Both the position numbers and the translations under genes were made by a program. Below, in pieces: positions 1 through 6,009 of a stretch of 6,009 nt of DNA; position 1 is the stretch's first letter; every line of letters starts with the position of its first letter. This stretch comes from Bdellovibrionales bacterium (GTDB lineage Bacteria > Bdellovibrionota > Bdellovibrionia > Bdellovibrionales > JAMPXM01): positions 1 through 6,009 of the forward strand of contig SXRI01000302.1 of NCBI GenBank assembly GCA_005793615.1, read 5' to 3'. Below the pieces are notes generated by a model. The model saw only the letters and a list, made by a program, of their open reading frames with translations. It made no database searches and had not been told where the DNA came from.

Positions 1-3000
1 CAACCGCCGGATTCCACCACGGCTCGATGTGGAAAATATAGCTAGCTTTCACGAGATTAAGGCCAACGCCACCGGTTTTGAGTGTCATCAACATGACCGC
101 TGGTTCCTCAGAATCCTGAAAACCGCGAATCTTCTTTTCGCGCGCCAGTCTTGAGTCTGCGCCGGAGATATCAAAATGGCGAATCTTCGCGTGCGAAAGA
201 CTTGCGCGAATTCGCTCGAAAGTGCTGAGAAACTGCGTAAAGATCAGTGCGCTTGCACCGCTTTCGATGACTTCGCCTAAAGCTTCAAGAAGGGTGGTGA
301 TCTTCGGCGGTTCCCCCAGGTATTTGACGCCGGGAACCGAGCCAGGATCAGAGCACACCTGCCGCAGGCGCAAAAGTGCCGTCAACATCTGCAGCTGTGT
401 TCGGGCTTCGCCTTGAGTCGAGATCGCTTTTCGTACCTGTTCATTGTAGGAGCTGGCGATGTCACGATAGATACGGCGTTGTTCCTCTTCAAAGGGCAGT
501 TTAAGCGTCGCTTCGTGCTTGGGCGGAAGTTCATGCATCACCTGAGCTTTGGTTCGACGCATGAGCAGCGGTCGGATCTTCAGCCGTAAGAAATCAATAT
601 CATCACGGAGCACGCGCACCGGATTCACATAGCGCTCGCGAAACGAAGGCAGATCGCCGAGAGCCCCTGGGACAATCAAATCAAAGAGTGAGTAAAGCTC
701 ACCGTAATGGTTCTCAAGAGGGGTGCCGGTCAGACAAACTTTGAAGTTGGCGTGCAGTTTACGGGCGGCGGTGGTGCGTTTGGTGGTGATGTTCTTGAGG
801 TTCTGGGCTTCGTCAAAAATCAAACAATTCCAATTTACCTGCTGGAAGATCTCGTCATTTTCCTGTAGCAAGCCGTAAGTGCAGATCACGAGCGAATGCT
901 GGTTGACGCGCACAAACTCGAGCATCGCCTCGGGGTCGCGACTCGAGTAAATTGCTACCGGCATCTCGGGTGTAAAGCGAGTTGTTTCGGCGAGCCAGTT
1001 GTAAGTCAGCGAAGTGGGTACCAAAACCAGTGTCGGCCCCATTTTATTTTCGAGTCGCAGAAGTTCGAGCAGAGCCAGAGTGGTGACCGTTTTGCCTAAG
1101 CCCATATCGTCAGCAAGAATGCCGCCGAGGCCGAGTTCAAAAAGATCGCGTAGCCACTGAACGCCGGTGACCTGATAAGGCTGCAGGCGCGTTTTCAGGC
1201 TGTCGGGTTGTTTGAGTTCGCTGCGCTGGAGATCGAGGGTATCATAAAACTGAGCGATTTGATCCCAGCGCTGCCCGCCTCGTACCTTGACGCCCGAGGC
1301 GCGGAGCGCCAGTAGCTCAAGAGTTTGGCTTCGCGGTAGCGGATAGAAGGTGTCTTCGGTCTTACGGCGTTTACCGCCTTTGAGAAGATTAGGAGAGCCG
1401 GTCTGAATACTCGCCCAAAAGCGATTCAGTCGGTTGAGCTGCGGCATATCCTGGGTTTTTACGCGGTAGAGTTTTCCTTGAAATTCGATCAAGCCTTCAC
1501 GTGAAAGTCGTGCCGCTTGTTCGCCTGTGATCTCAGCGCCCTTAAAGAAAAACTTGGGGTTGAGTTCAAACCAATCGATCTTAAAGCCGCCGGTGGTGAC
1601 CGCGCCCTCGGTCGGCCCCGTGCCTTCGCGCACCGTGAACTCGGGGCGGAAGTCGGCGGCGTCAAACTCCTCGACCTGTTTGCCGTCGATAGAGAGTTCG
1701 AAACCGCAGCGGATGAGCGAAAGCAGATTCTCACCGCGGTGAGAATTTGTGGCCTCTGGAAAACGATAACGCTCATTGATGCCGGGCTGATAAATCATCT
1801 TCGCTGCAGTGTCGGGTTCGACGGCGTGACGAACGGCCATGTCCTCTTGGTCGATGGTCGCTCGCCCATGCATGAAGTGTTCAAAGTAGTTAGTCCGGGA
1901 GCGCGAAATGCATGCGCCCTTCGTGCTTTCCAGTAAATCGGCCACGAGGGCATGGAACAGAAGTGTGGGAATGCGGGAAAAGCCCTGTAGTCGATATTCG
2001 CCCGCCGGTAAATACAGGCAGACGTCGCGGCCTTTAATGTCGGTTACCACCTGCTTTACAAAGCCTTCGATCAAAGTGGTGACATTCTTTGAGCAGAGAT
2101 CATTGAGACTTCCGGTTTGTACGGGCCAACCTTCGGACTTCAAAATCAGTGAGCCGATTCGCTCAAAGAGCGATTCGCAAACCTCTTTTTCGCTCGCGGC
2201 TTTTCGGCCATCGGAAAGAGCATGGCCGAGTGCAAAGTTGGCGGCATCGAAAAAAATCAATGTCGCAAAACCGATACTCCGTAGAACCTTCATGTCGCGA
2301 TCGCGTTTAAGGCCTTTGCGCGAATGAGCGATATGGGTCGTGGCATAGCCGGTGGTGCTCGCTAGGCCGTGCTGGAGATTGAGAAGAATATAGGCTGAGA
2401 TTTGCGGCAGCCCATGGGTTTCCCAGGTATTATCAAAGCCTACAAACTGTGTTTGAAAACGAAAGGTGCCATCGCCACTGACCAACAAGCGGGAAGTGAT
2501 CTTGTCACTGGTGATCAGGAATGAGTCAGGGTGAACGCGTACGCCTCGCATACGCCTGCGGCTAAAGCTATCGGCAGTCTCTTGATCATCAGCCGTCTGA
2601 TCAGGTTTTTGGCCGTTAGCATGGCCGATGAGTTCGTTCATTTCATCAATCGCAAGTTGGATCTGTGCGTGTCCCGAGAGATGTAGACTCAGGCCGCTCT
2701 CCTCGGGATGAGCGCTCAAATGAGTCTTAAGGCGCTGCAGCTGATCCTCAAAGCCGTGAAAAACAAGACGACGCTTGGGGATATCAATAAGAAATGTTTG
2801 TGCTAAGCCCGTGAGGTTGCCGCCGAGGTCGGTCGGATCAAGCTCAATTCGCGCTCGTCCGTAGTGAACACCCGAGACCGGTTCGTGTAGGGCGGTTGAT
2901 AGGCGCCACGGTCCCCATTCGTCGCCACGCAGTTCGACGGCGCTGAGGTCGAGTACCGTGCGCTCGACGCCTGCGTTGTCATCGAGGCAAAACTCCAGGT

Positions 3001-3550
3001 TCACGGCCTCAACCTCTGGGTGAAGAGTGGCCAGGCGAATATTTCTCGCCGCCGCCAAGAGCACACTCAAGATCGCTTGATCAGCGTCAACCTGCCAAGC
3101 TGTGAGGCGGCCAAAACGCAGTCGGGCCTTGAGGTCACTGCTGATATTGATATTGAGCGGCAGAAGGTGGCGCGCCACCAGGCGTGAATAGCGATGGTAG
3201 AGAATCTGGCTGCCAAAGAGAATAAGACCGTCAGAAAAACGATACTGCAGCATGCGCCCGTAAGCCTCAAGTTGAGCTGCCATCTCGGCGTTGGGACCAT
3301 GGATGATCCCGGGTGATTCCCGATGGAAGGCAAGTGGGACGTCATTGGGGCGCAAATGGGGCGAGGTGAACTGGTCCTGAACTTCGCCCTCAAGGTGAGG
3401 GCGACTGGCCGGAATGTTCTCCGGCAACTGGAGGGCATGGCTGAGCGGCTCGCCATTAAAGCGCACAGCTCGCGGCACGCAAAAGATCACTGCTTTAAGT
3501 TGCGGCTCGGTCAAGTCAGTTTGGCCTTTCCAAAACTCCGAGCCTAGCAC
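1..3550 (-). CDS. SNF2/SWI2-family DEAD-like helicase, C-terminus cut by window edge
   Basis: Superfamily 2 ATP-dependent DNA translocase of the bacterial SNF2 (HepA/RapA-like) group, expected to act on DNA or protein-DNA complexes in the cytoplasm. At least 1183 residues are visible if the GTG at 3550-3548 is the start. Helicase motifs appear in order: a Q-like entry LQPYQVTGVQWLRDLFELG just before motif I, Walker A DDMGLGKT (Lys about 820), motif Ia LVLVPTSL, Walker B DEAQ (913-916; DEAQ is usual in bacterial SNF2 proteins), motif III LTGTPLEN (940-947), motif IV LIFTQFLSTF, and motif V TGGVGLNL followed by EPWWNPAV at the edge. Motif VI (QxxxRxxRxGQ) would lie just outside. The roughly 790 residues before the core show no SWIM-type Cys/His cluster that I can see; a WFELNPKFFFKG stretch (codons near 1560) fits the SNF2-associated region. 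The frame is open with no break back to a TGA at 3574-3572. The start is uncertain: GTG 3550 has GGAG too close, and TTG 3514 (TEPQLKAV..., with GGAAAGG upstream) is a good alternative. It follows the second HExxH gene by 25 bp. Confidence 0.93.
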   Translation of the reverse strand, partial: MLGSEFWKGQTDLTEPQLKAVIFCVPRAVRFNGEPLSHALQLPENIPASRPHLEGEVQDQFTSPHLRPNDVPLAFHRESPGIIHGPNAEMAAQLEAYGRMLQYRFSDGLILFGSQILYHRYSRLVARHLLPLNINISSDLKARLRFGRLTAWQVDADQAILSVLLAAARNIRLATLHPEVEAVNLEFCLDDNAGVERTVLDLSAVELRGDEWGPWRLSTALHEPVSGVHYGRARIELDPTDLGGNLTGLAQTFLIDIPKRRLVFHGFEDQLQRLKTHLSAHPEESGLSLHLSGHAQIQLAIDEMNELIGHANGQKPDQTADDQETADSFSRRRMRGVRVHPDSFLITSDKITSRLLVSGDGTFRFQTQFVGFDNTWETHGLPQISAYILLNLQHGLASTTGYATTHIAHSRKGLKRDRDMKVLRSIGFATLIFFDAANFALGHALSDGRKAASEKEVCESLFERIGSLILKSEGWPVQTGSLNDLCSKNVTTLIEGFVKQVVTDIKGRDVCLYLPAGEYRLQGFSRIPTLLFHALVADLLESTKGACISRSRTNYFEHFMHGRATIDQEDMAVRHAVEPDTAAKMIYQPGINERYRFPEATNSHRGENLLSLIRCGFELSIDGKQVEEFDAADFRPEFTVREGTGPTEGAVTTGGFKIDWFELNPKFFFKGAEITGEQAARLSREGLIEFQGKLYRVKTQDMPQLNRLNRFWASIQTGSPNLLKGGKRRKTEDTFYPLPRSQTLELLALRASGVKVRGGQRWDQIAQFYDTLDLQRSELKQPDSLKTRLQPYQVTGVQWLRDLFELGLGGILADDMGLGKTVTTLALLELLRLENKMGPTLVLVPTSLTYNWLAETTRFTPEMPVAIYSSRDPEAMLEFVRVNQHSLVICTYGLLQENDEIFQQVNWNCLIFDEAQNLKNITTKRTTAARKLHANFKVCLTGTPLENHYGELYSLFDLIVPGALGDLPSFRERYVNPVRVLRDDIDFLRLKIRPLLMRRTKAQVMHELPPKHEATLKLPFEEEQRRIYRDIASSYNEQVRKAISTQGEARTQLQMLTALLRLRQVCSDPGSVPGVKYLGEPPKITTLLEALGEVIESGASALIFTQFLSTFERIRASLSHAKIRHFDISGADSRLAREKKIRGFQDSEEPAVMLMTLKTGGVGLNLVKASYIFHIEPWWNPAV

Positions 3551-3559
3551 ATCTCCGGC

Positions 3560-3573
3560 GAAGCGTAAGCTTC
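3560..3573 (-). other. Short stem-loop between HExxH gene and helicase
   Basis: On the minus strand GAAGC-TTAC-GCTTC forms a 5-bp stem with a 4-nt loop directly after the stop codon of the upstream gene and just before the helicase start region. There is no following T-run, so it is not an intrinsic terminator. It could modulate mRNA stability or access to the GGAG near the GTG start, or be chance. Confidence 0.3.
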
Positions 3574-3575
3574 AA

Positions 3576-4526
3576 TTAAGGTTTAAACCAGCAAAGCGGG
3601 CGAAAGCCGATGAGATCCTGTGGTTGAATACACGATCCTTCGCGGTAATCACCGTTACTGACCGGAACTGTTTGGTCCACATGGCACGTCGCGCCGGCAA
3701 AATAAGTGTCCATTCGGCACTGCGTGGCAGGGTGGCCATCAAAGGTCGTGCTAACGACTTTCGGATCAGGGGTGCCGAAGCCCGGGGGAGTCTGCTCTTT
3801 GCGGATATCCATAAGAACCAATGCTGCGCTATTGCTTGCAAGCGTGTTGCGCATGCAAAGAAGCTGGTCATTGCGAGTGGAGAACTCTTTCTCACAGCGC
3901 TCTTTGGCGAGCGAGTCGATCGATGAGTTTGCGATAATGGTCGCATTGTCATCCTCAGAAAAGAGTCGGCGCAAACACTTAAGGGTGGCAAAATAATCGG
4001 CGCCACCTTCATTCGTGGCCCACGAGCGTCCACCCCAGCCTGCGTACTTCGGAGCGCCGCCGATATGATGGCCGGCTTCATGGCAAAGTACCAGGGCAAA
4101 GCCCTCTAAGGTAGTTGCCGGGTGGCGAGCCAGTCCGCCAAACATTTTCACATTCCAAGTGCTACCCTGGCGGTTGGCGCTTGCGTTGACGGTAGCGTCG
4201 TCCCAGCCACGAATCACGCGCAAGGTGCCGCCGGCCTTTGCGAAGTCGTCGCTATAGAGACGCTCAAAACGATCGATGATGGCGTTAAACTGTTCTTCAC
4301 TGAGGCCGCCGTTAGCGAATTTATCCGCCAGAGCCCATTTGTGAACCGCGCCGACAGGGATTTTTAGGTCGTTCGGGGGAGCAAAGCCTGAGCAGACCTC
4401 AGCGTCGTGATTCTCATGGGCGAGGCTCGCCACAGGTGTGACTGTAATCAACGCGCTGGTGAGTGCGCCGACCAGAGGGATCGCGAGATAGTGCGGGAGG
4501 CGGAAGTTTTTTAGAAGAGAAATCAT
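3576..4526 (-). CDS. Secreted HExxH (gluzincin-like) putative metallopeptidase, paralog B
   Basis: A 316-residue protein predicted to be exported and to be a zinc-dependent peptidase; the substrate is unknown. Residues 1-36 look like a Sec signal peptide: basic start with Lys6 and Arg9, hydrophobic stretch to about 33, likely cleavage after ASLA36. There is no lipobox. The zinc motif is H149-E150-A-G-H153, followed by NEGGAD (172-177), which matches the gluzincin pattern in which Glu173 would be the third ligand and Asp177 supports it. Nine cysteines follow the signal peptide, one of them (Cys148) directly before the first zinc histidine; the others suggest disulfides and so a periplasmic or extracellular site. 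The C-terminus ends RPLCWFKP, as in the neighbour. ATG 4526 is supported by AAAGGA 6 nt upstream. It is a tandem duplicate of the gene at 4632-5561, which lies 105 bp upstream across a terminator. I do not recognise a characterised homolog; activity is inferred from motifs only. Confidence 0.9.
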   Translation of the reverse strand: MISLLKNFRLPHYLAIPLVGALTSALITVTPVASLAHENHDAEVCSGFAPPNDLKIPVGAVHKWALADKFANGGLSEEQFNAIIDRFERLYSDDFAKAGGTLRVIRGWDDATVNASANRQGSTWNVKMFGGLARHPATTLEGFALVLCHEAGHHIGGAPKYAGWGGRSWATNEGGADYFATLKCLRRLFSEDDNATIIANSSIDSLAKERCEKEFSTRNDQLLCMRNTLASNSAALVLMDIRKEQTPPGFGTPDPKVVSTTFDGHPATQCRMDTYFAGATCHVDQTVPVSNGDYREGSCIQPQDLIGFRPLCWFKP

Positions 4527-4532
4527 GGGCAG

Positions 4533-4538
4533 TCCTTT
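4533..4538 (-). promoter_or_regulatory. Ribosome binding site of HExxH paralog B
   Basis: AAAGGA on the minus strand lies 6 nt before ATG 4526-4524 and fixes that start. Confidence 0.75.
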
Positions 4539-4550
4539 GTAAGAAGTTAT

Positions 4551-4580
4551 AAAAAAGCCGAGGTCTTGTGCCTCGGCTTT
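4551..4580 (-). terminator. Intrinsic terminator after HExxH paralog A
   Basis: On the minus strand a perfect 10-bp stem AAAGCCGAGG / CCTCGGCTTT (arms 4580-4571 and 4563-4554) with a 7-nt loop runs into six consecutive T residues (4556-4551). It lies 51 bp after the stop codon of paralog A and 24 bp before the start of paralog B. The plus-strand side has only three T residues after the stem, so it reads mainly in the minus direction. It should limit read-through from paralog A into paralog B and the helicase. Confidence 0.9.
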
Positions 4581-4592
4581 CCGTCTTAGGTA

Positions 4593-4628
4593 GCCTGCTG
4601 GCCATTTCCGTGGCCGTAGGCCGAGGCA
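4593..4628 (-). promoter_or_regulatory. Possible antiterminator segment and auxiliary hairpin upstream of the terminator
   Basis: Just after the stop codon of paralog A, the minus strand carries TGCCTCGGC (4628-4620). It is complementary over 9 bases to GCCGAGGCA (4577-4569), which contains the first arm of the downstream terminator. Pairing here would exclude the terminator hairpin. Between the two lies a hairpin GCCT..GGCC / GGCC..AGGC (4621-4612 with 4603-4593). The layout looks like an attenuator, but no ligand, leader peptide or known riboswitch fold is recognisable, and it could be only a degenerate copy of the terminator arm. Confidence 0.35.
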
Positions 4629-4631
4629 AGC

Positions 4632-5561
4632 TTAGGGCTTGAACCAGCAAAGAGGACGGGTACCAATCGCGTCTTGTGGTGCTACGCAAGAGCCTTCTTT
4701 ATAATCGCTATTGCTCACCGGAACCGAAACATCAACATGGCAGGTTGCGCCCGCAAAGTATGTGTCCATACGGCACTGGGTTGGCGGATGCGAGTCCCTC
4801 ATCTTGGTAACAACGGTCGGATCTGGCTTGCCAAAAACCGGAGGAGTTGGCTCTTTGCGCAGATCCATGAACAATAGGGCTACGCTGTTTCCGCCAAGGC
4901 TTGCGCGCATGCAGAGCAGCTGATCCTTGCGGACCGAGAACTGTTTTTCGCAACGTTCTTTTACGAGGGCATCCAGCGAAGCTTTGGCGATCTCAGCTTC
5001 GTTGTCGTCTTCGGCAAAGAAGCGACGCAAACACTTTAGACCTGCAAAGTAATCAGACGCGCCTTCGTTGCTCGCCCAAGAGGAGCCGCCCCACCAATCT
5101 TTTACTTTCGGAGCTCCGCCGAGATGGTGGCCGGCTTCGTGACAGATGACGAGAGCGAAACCTTCAACGGTGATCGCCGGGTGACGAGCGAGGCCGCCGT
5201 ACATGTTCACGATCCAGTTAGAACCCTGCTGGCTCGCGCTCGCGTTGACCGTTTCGTCGCTCCACAAGCGATTGACGTTGAGTGTTCCGCCGGCCTTGGA
5301 GAAATCCTCGCGATAGATGCGCTCAAAACGGTCAATGACGGTGTTAAACTGCTCTTCCGTCAAGCCACCGGCAACACTCGGCGCGAGGTTCAAGAAATTC
5401 CATTGATTCACAGAACCAACAGGAATCCGCATTTTGTTGGAAGGCACGAAGCCTTCGCACAATGTATGATCATGAGTAGATGCAACACTTGAAAGAGTCA
5501 CCGCCGCTGCGAGTGCGATGGCTGTTCGAGTGAGTTGTTTTTTTAAGAGTCCCTTCTGCAT
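4632..5561 (-). CDS. Secreted HExxH (gluzincin-like) putative metallopeptidase, paralog A
   Basis: A 309-residue protein predicted to be exported, probably a zinc peptidase of unknown substrate. The N-terminus MQKGLLKKQLTRT is basic and followed by an alanine-rich hydrophobic stretch (about 14-27), a Sec signal peptide with likely cleavage near SVAS28. The zinc motif is H141-E142-A-G-H145, then NEGASD (165-170), with Glu166 as the expected third ligand. Nine cysteines match those of paralog B one for one, including Cys140 beside the first zinc histidine. Shared blocks include VNASA, GGLARHP, GAPK, KCLRR, RMDTYFAGATCHVD and the terminal RPLCWFKP. The start is ATG 5561-5559, because GGAGGGG stands 4 nt upstream. 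A longer reading from TTG 5735 would begin inside the promoter and add 58 residues before the signal peptide, so it is rejected. It has its own promoter and leader upstream and a terminator downstream. Confidence 0.92.
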   Translation of the reverse strand: MQKGLLKKQLTRTAIALAAAVTLSSVASTHDHTLCEGFVPSNKMRIPVGSVNQWNFLNLAPSVAGGLTEEQFNTVIDRFERIYREDFSKAGGTLNVNRLWSDETVNASASQQGSNWIVNMYGGLARHPAITVEGFALVICHEAGHHLGGAPKVKDWWGGSSWASNEGASDYFAGLKCLRRFFAEDDNEAEIAKASLDALVKERCEKQFSVRKDQLLCMRASLGGNSVALLFMDLRKEPTPPVFGKPDPTVVTKMRDSHPPTQCRMDTYFAGATCHVDVSVPVSNSDYKEGSCVAPQDAIGTRPLCWFKP

Positions 5562-5565
5562 GAAT

Positions 5566-5572
5566 CCCCTCC
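5566..5572 (-). promoter_or_regulatory. Strong ribosome binding site of paralog A
   Basis: GGAGGGG on the minus strand ends 4 nt before ATG 5561 (6 nt measured from GGAGG). It decides the start codon and suggests efficient translation. Confidence 0.9.
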
Positions 5573-5579
5573 GTAAATT

Positions 5580-5598
5580 AGTCTCTGAAAGTCTCTGA
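5580..5598 (-). repeat. Two 9-bp direct repeats in the leader of paralog A
   Basis: TCAGAGACT occurs twice on the minus strand (5598-5590 and 5588-5580), separated by one base, so the period is 10 bp. They lie 8 nt upstream of the ribosome binding site. They could be a binding site for a protein or small RNA in the leader, or simple slippage. Confidence 0.6.
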
Positions 5599-5673
5599 CT
5601 GATACCCCTCTTGAAGTGACCAAAGTCCTGAAGGTCCTCTTTAGAGTTCCTTGCGGGTTCTTGGTACACGGCC

Positions 5674-5697
5674 CGTTGATCGCCCCTACGATCAACG
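5674..5697 (-). promoter_or_regulatory. Perfect 9-bp hairpin at the predicted 5' end of the mRNA
   Basis: CGTTGATCG (5697-5689), loop TAGGGG, CGATCAACG (5682-5674) form a perfect inverted repeat. From the -10 box at 5711-5706 transcription should start near 5699, so the RNA would begin almost exactly with this stem. No T-run follows on either strand, so it is not a terminator. A 5'-terminal stem-loop is known to protect some bacterial mRNAs from decay (for example ompA). As DNA, the palindrome at about +2 to +25 could equally be an operator. Confidence 0.6.
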
Positions 5698-5705
5698 ACG
5701 AAGAC

Positions 5706-5735
5706 ATTATCAAGAAAGTTTTTCACAATAGTCAA
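5706..5735 (-). promoter_or_regulatory. Sigma70-type promoter for HExxH paralog A
   Basis: The minus strand shows -35 TTGACT (5735-5730), an 18-bp spacer, and -10 GATAAT (5711-5706) preceded by a T. A second TTGACA lies just upstream (5742-5737), but at 25 bp from the -10 it is too far. The predicted start near 5699 gives a leader of about 140 nt before the ATG. The whole block sits in the gap after nth, which points to independent transcription of paralog A. Confidence 0.7.
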
Positions 5736-5746
5736 ATGTCAATTCA

Positions 5747-5778
5747 GGAAATCATTTTTATGGAACCTATAGATTTCC
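5747..5778 (-). repeat. Inverted repeat between nth and the promoter
   Basis: GGAAATC and GATTTCC (5778-5772 and 5753-5747 on the minus strand) form a 7-bp inverted repeat with an 18-nt, AT-rich loop. It lies 22 bp after the nth stop codon and ends about 5 bp upstream of the extra TTGACA. It lacks a T-run, so it is at best a weak terminator; an operator upstream of the promoter is another reading. Confidence 0.35.
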
Positions 5779-5800
5779 GTCATGCTTTTGTAAGAGAGTT

Positions 5801-6009
5801 TCATTTTCGCTGATGAGTAACGGGAGTTTTGCGGCGGGGAAAAAGGCTGCGGCAGATTTCACAGCGAGTCCCGTCGCAGCCGCGTGCCGAGCAATATTCA
5901 CGACCGTAGTAAATGATCTGTAGGTGAAGTTTGTTCCAGCTCTCTTCAGGGAAAATCGCCTTGAGATCGCGTTCGGTTTGCTGAACGTTTTTTCCAGAAC
6001 TGAGTCCCC
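5801..6009 (-). CDS. nth: Endonuclease III, C-terminal part (5' end outside window)
   Basis: DNA glycosylase/AP lyase of base-excision repair that removes oxidised pyrimidines. Only the last 68 residues are visible. They match the Nth C-terminus: GLSSGKNVQQTERDL corresponds to the catalytic-Asp-distal segment, then the tract IFPEESWNKLHLQIIYYGRE corresponds to the helix before the iron-sulfur loop, and YCSARGCDGTRCEIC is the iron-sulfur loop. The helix-hairpin-helix and catalytic Lys/Asp lie beyond the edge. The cysteine spacing is C-x4-C-x4-C-x2-C, not the usual C-x6-C-x2-C-x5-C of E. coli Nth, and no cysteine stands in the usual fourth position. The tail RSLFPRRKTPVTHQRK is basic. The stop is TGA 5803-5801. 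The reading frame is open to the window edge. Identity as an Nth/MutY-superfamily enzyme is firm, Nth itself very likely. Confidence 0.88.
   Translation of the reverse strand, partial: GLSSGKNVQQTERDLKAIFPEESWNKLHLQIIYYGREYCSARGCDGTRCEICRSLFPRRKTPVTHQRK

Noticed and set aside
1517..2327. Two plus-strand open frames of 139 codons each (1517-1936 and 1908-2327)
   Set aside because: They lie fully opposite the helicase gene, whose translation gives clear SNF2 motifs and continuous sensible protein; their products look like no protein family and have no ribosome binding sites worth noting.
3067..4099. Other open frames overlapping the helicase N-terminus and paralog B on both strands
   Set aside because: They are out-of-frame shadows rich in Arg, Ser and Pro, with no domain signal, while the real genes in these stretches have motifs and paralog support.
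4540..4560. A promoter for paralog B inside the terminator (TATAAC at 4552-4547 as -10)
   Set aside because: No acceptable -35 stands 16-18 bp upstream; the sequence there is the GC-rich terminator stem. A weak start is possible but cannot be supported.
5562..5735. N-terminal extension of HExxH paralog A by 58 residues from a TTG at 5735
   Set aside because: The TTG is the -35 box of a good promoter, the extension would place the signal peptide internally, and the ATG at 5561 has a strong ribosome binding site.
5747..5778. Intrinsic terminator for nth
   Set aside because: The 7-bp stem has an 18-nt loop and no T-run afterwards on the minus strand, so it does not meet the pattern; listed only as an inverted repeat.
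1..6009. CRISPR array, tRNA, rRNA or insertion sequence
   Set aside because: No regularly spaced repeats, no cloverleaf or rRNA-like blocks and no transposase reading frame were seen; nearly all bases are accounted for by four genes and short gaps.

Overview
The window holds four protein genes, all on the minus strand, so transcription runs from high to low coordinates: the 3' end of an endonuclease III gene (nth, cut by the right edge), two tandem paralogous genes for secreted HExxH proteins, and a very long SNF2-family helicase gene that runs off the left edge. No convincing plus-strand gene, RNA gene, mobile element or CRISPR array was seen. GC content looks near 50%. The mix of an SNF2 helicase with a long N-terminal arm and Cys-rich secreted 'CHEAGHH' proteins resembles predatory or soil-type Bdellovibrionota/deltaproteobacteria-like genomes. 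That placement rests on remembered family resemblance only.

Layout from right to left (direction of transcription). 6009-5801: Nth C-terminus with its Fe-S cysteine region, which has unusual spacing. 5800-5562: intergenic region with a good sigma70-type promoter (-35 at 5735-5730, -10 at 5711-5706), a perfect 9-bp hairpin that would sit at the very 5' end of the transcript, a roughly 140-nt leader containing a 9-bp tandem repeat, and a strong ribosome binding site. 5561-4632: first HExxH gene. 4631-4527: a 105-bp gap with a strong intrinsic terminator and an upstream segment that can pair with one terminator arm, giving an attenuator-like layout. 4526-3576: second HExxH gene. 3575-3551: a 25-bp gap. 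3550-1: SNF2 helicase, with helicase motifs I to V visible and motif VI just beyond the edge.

The two HExxH proteins are clear duplicates (about two thirds identical by eye). Both carry an N-terminal signal peptide, HEAGHH, a downstream NEGxxD that fits the third zinc ligand of gluzincin peptidases, and nine conserved cysteines. They probably act outside the cytoplasm. The helicase and Nth are cytoplasmic DNA proteins, and nothing in the sequence ties them functionally to the secreted pair. The terminator between the paralogs suggests the first paralog is expressed mostly alone, with read-through or a separate weak promoter feeding the second paralog and the helicase.
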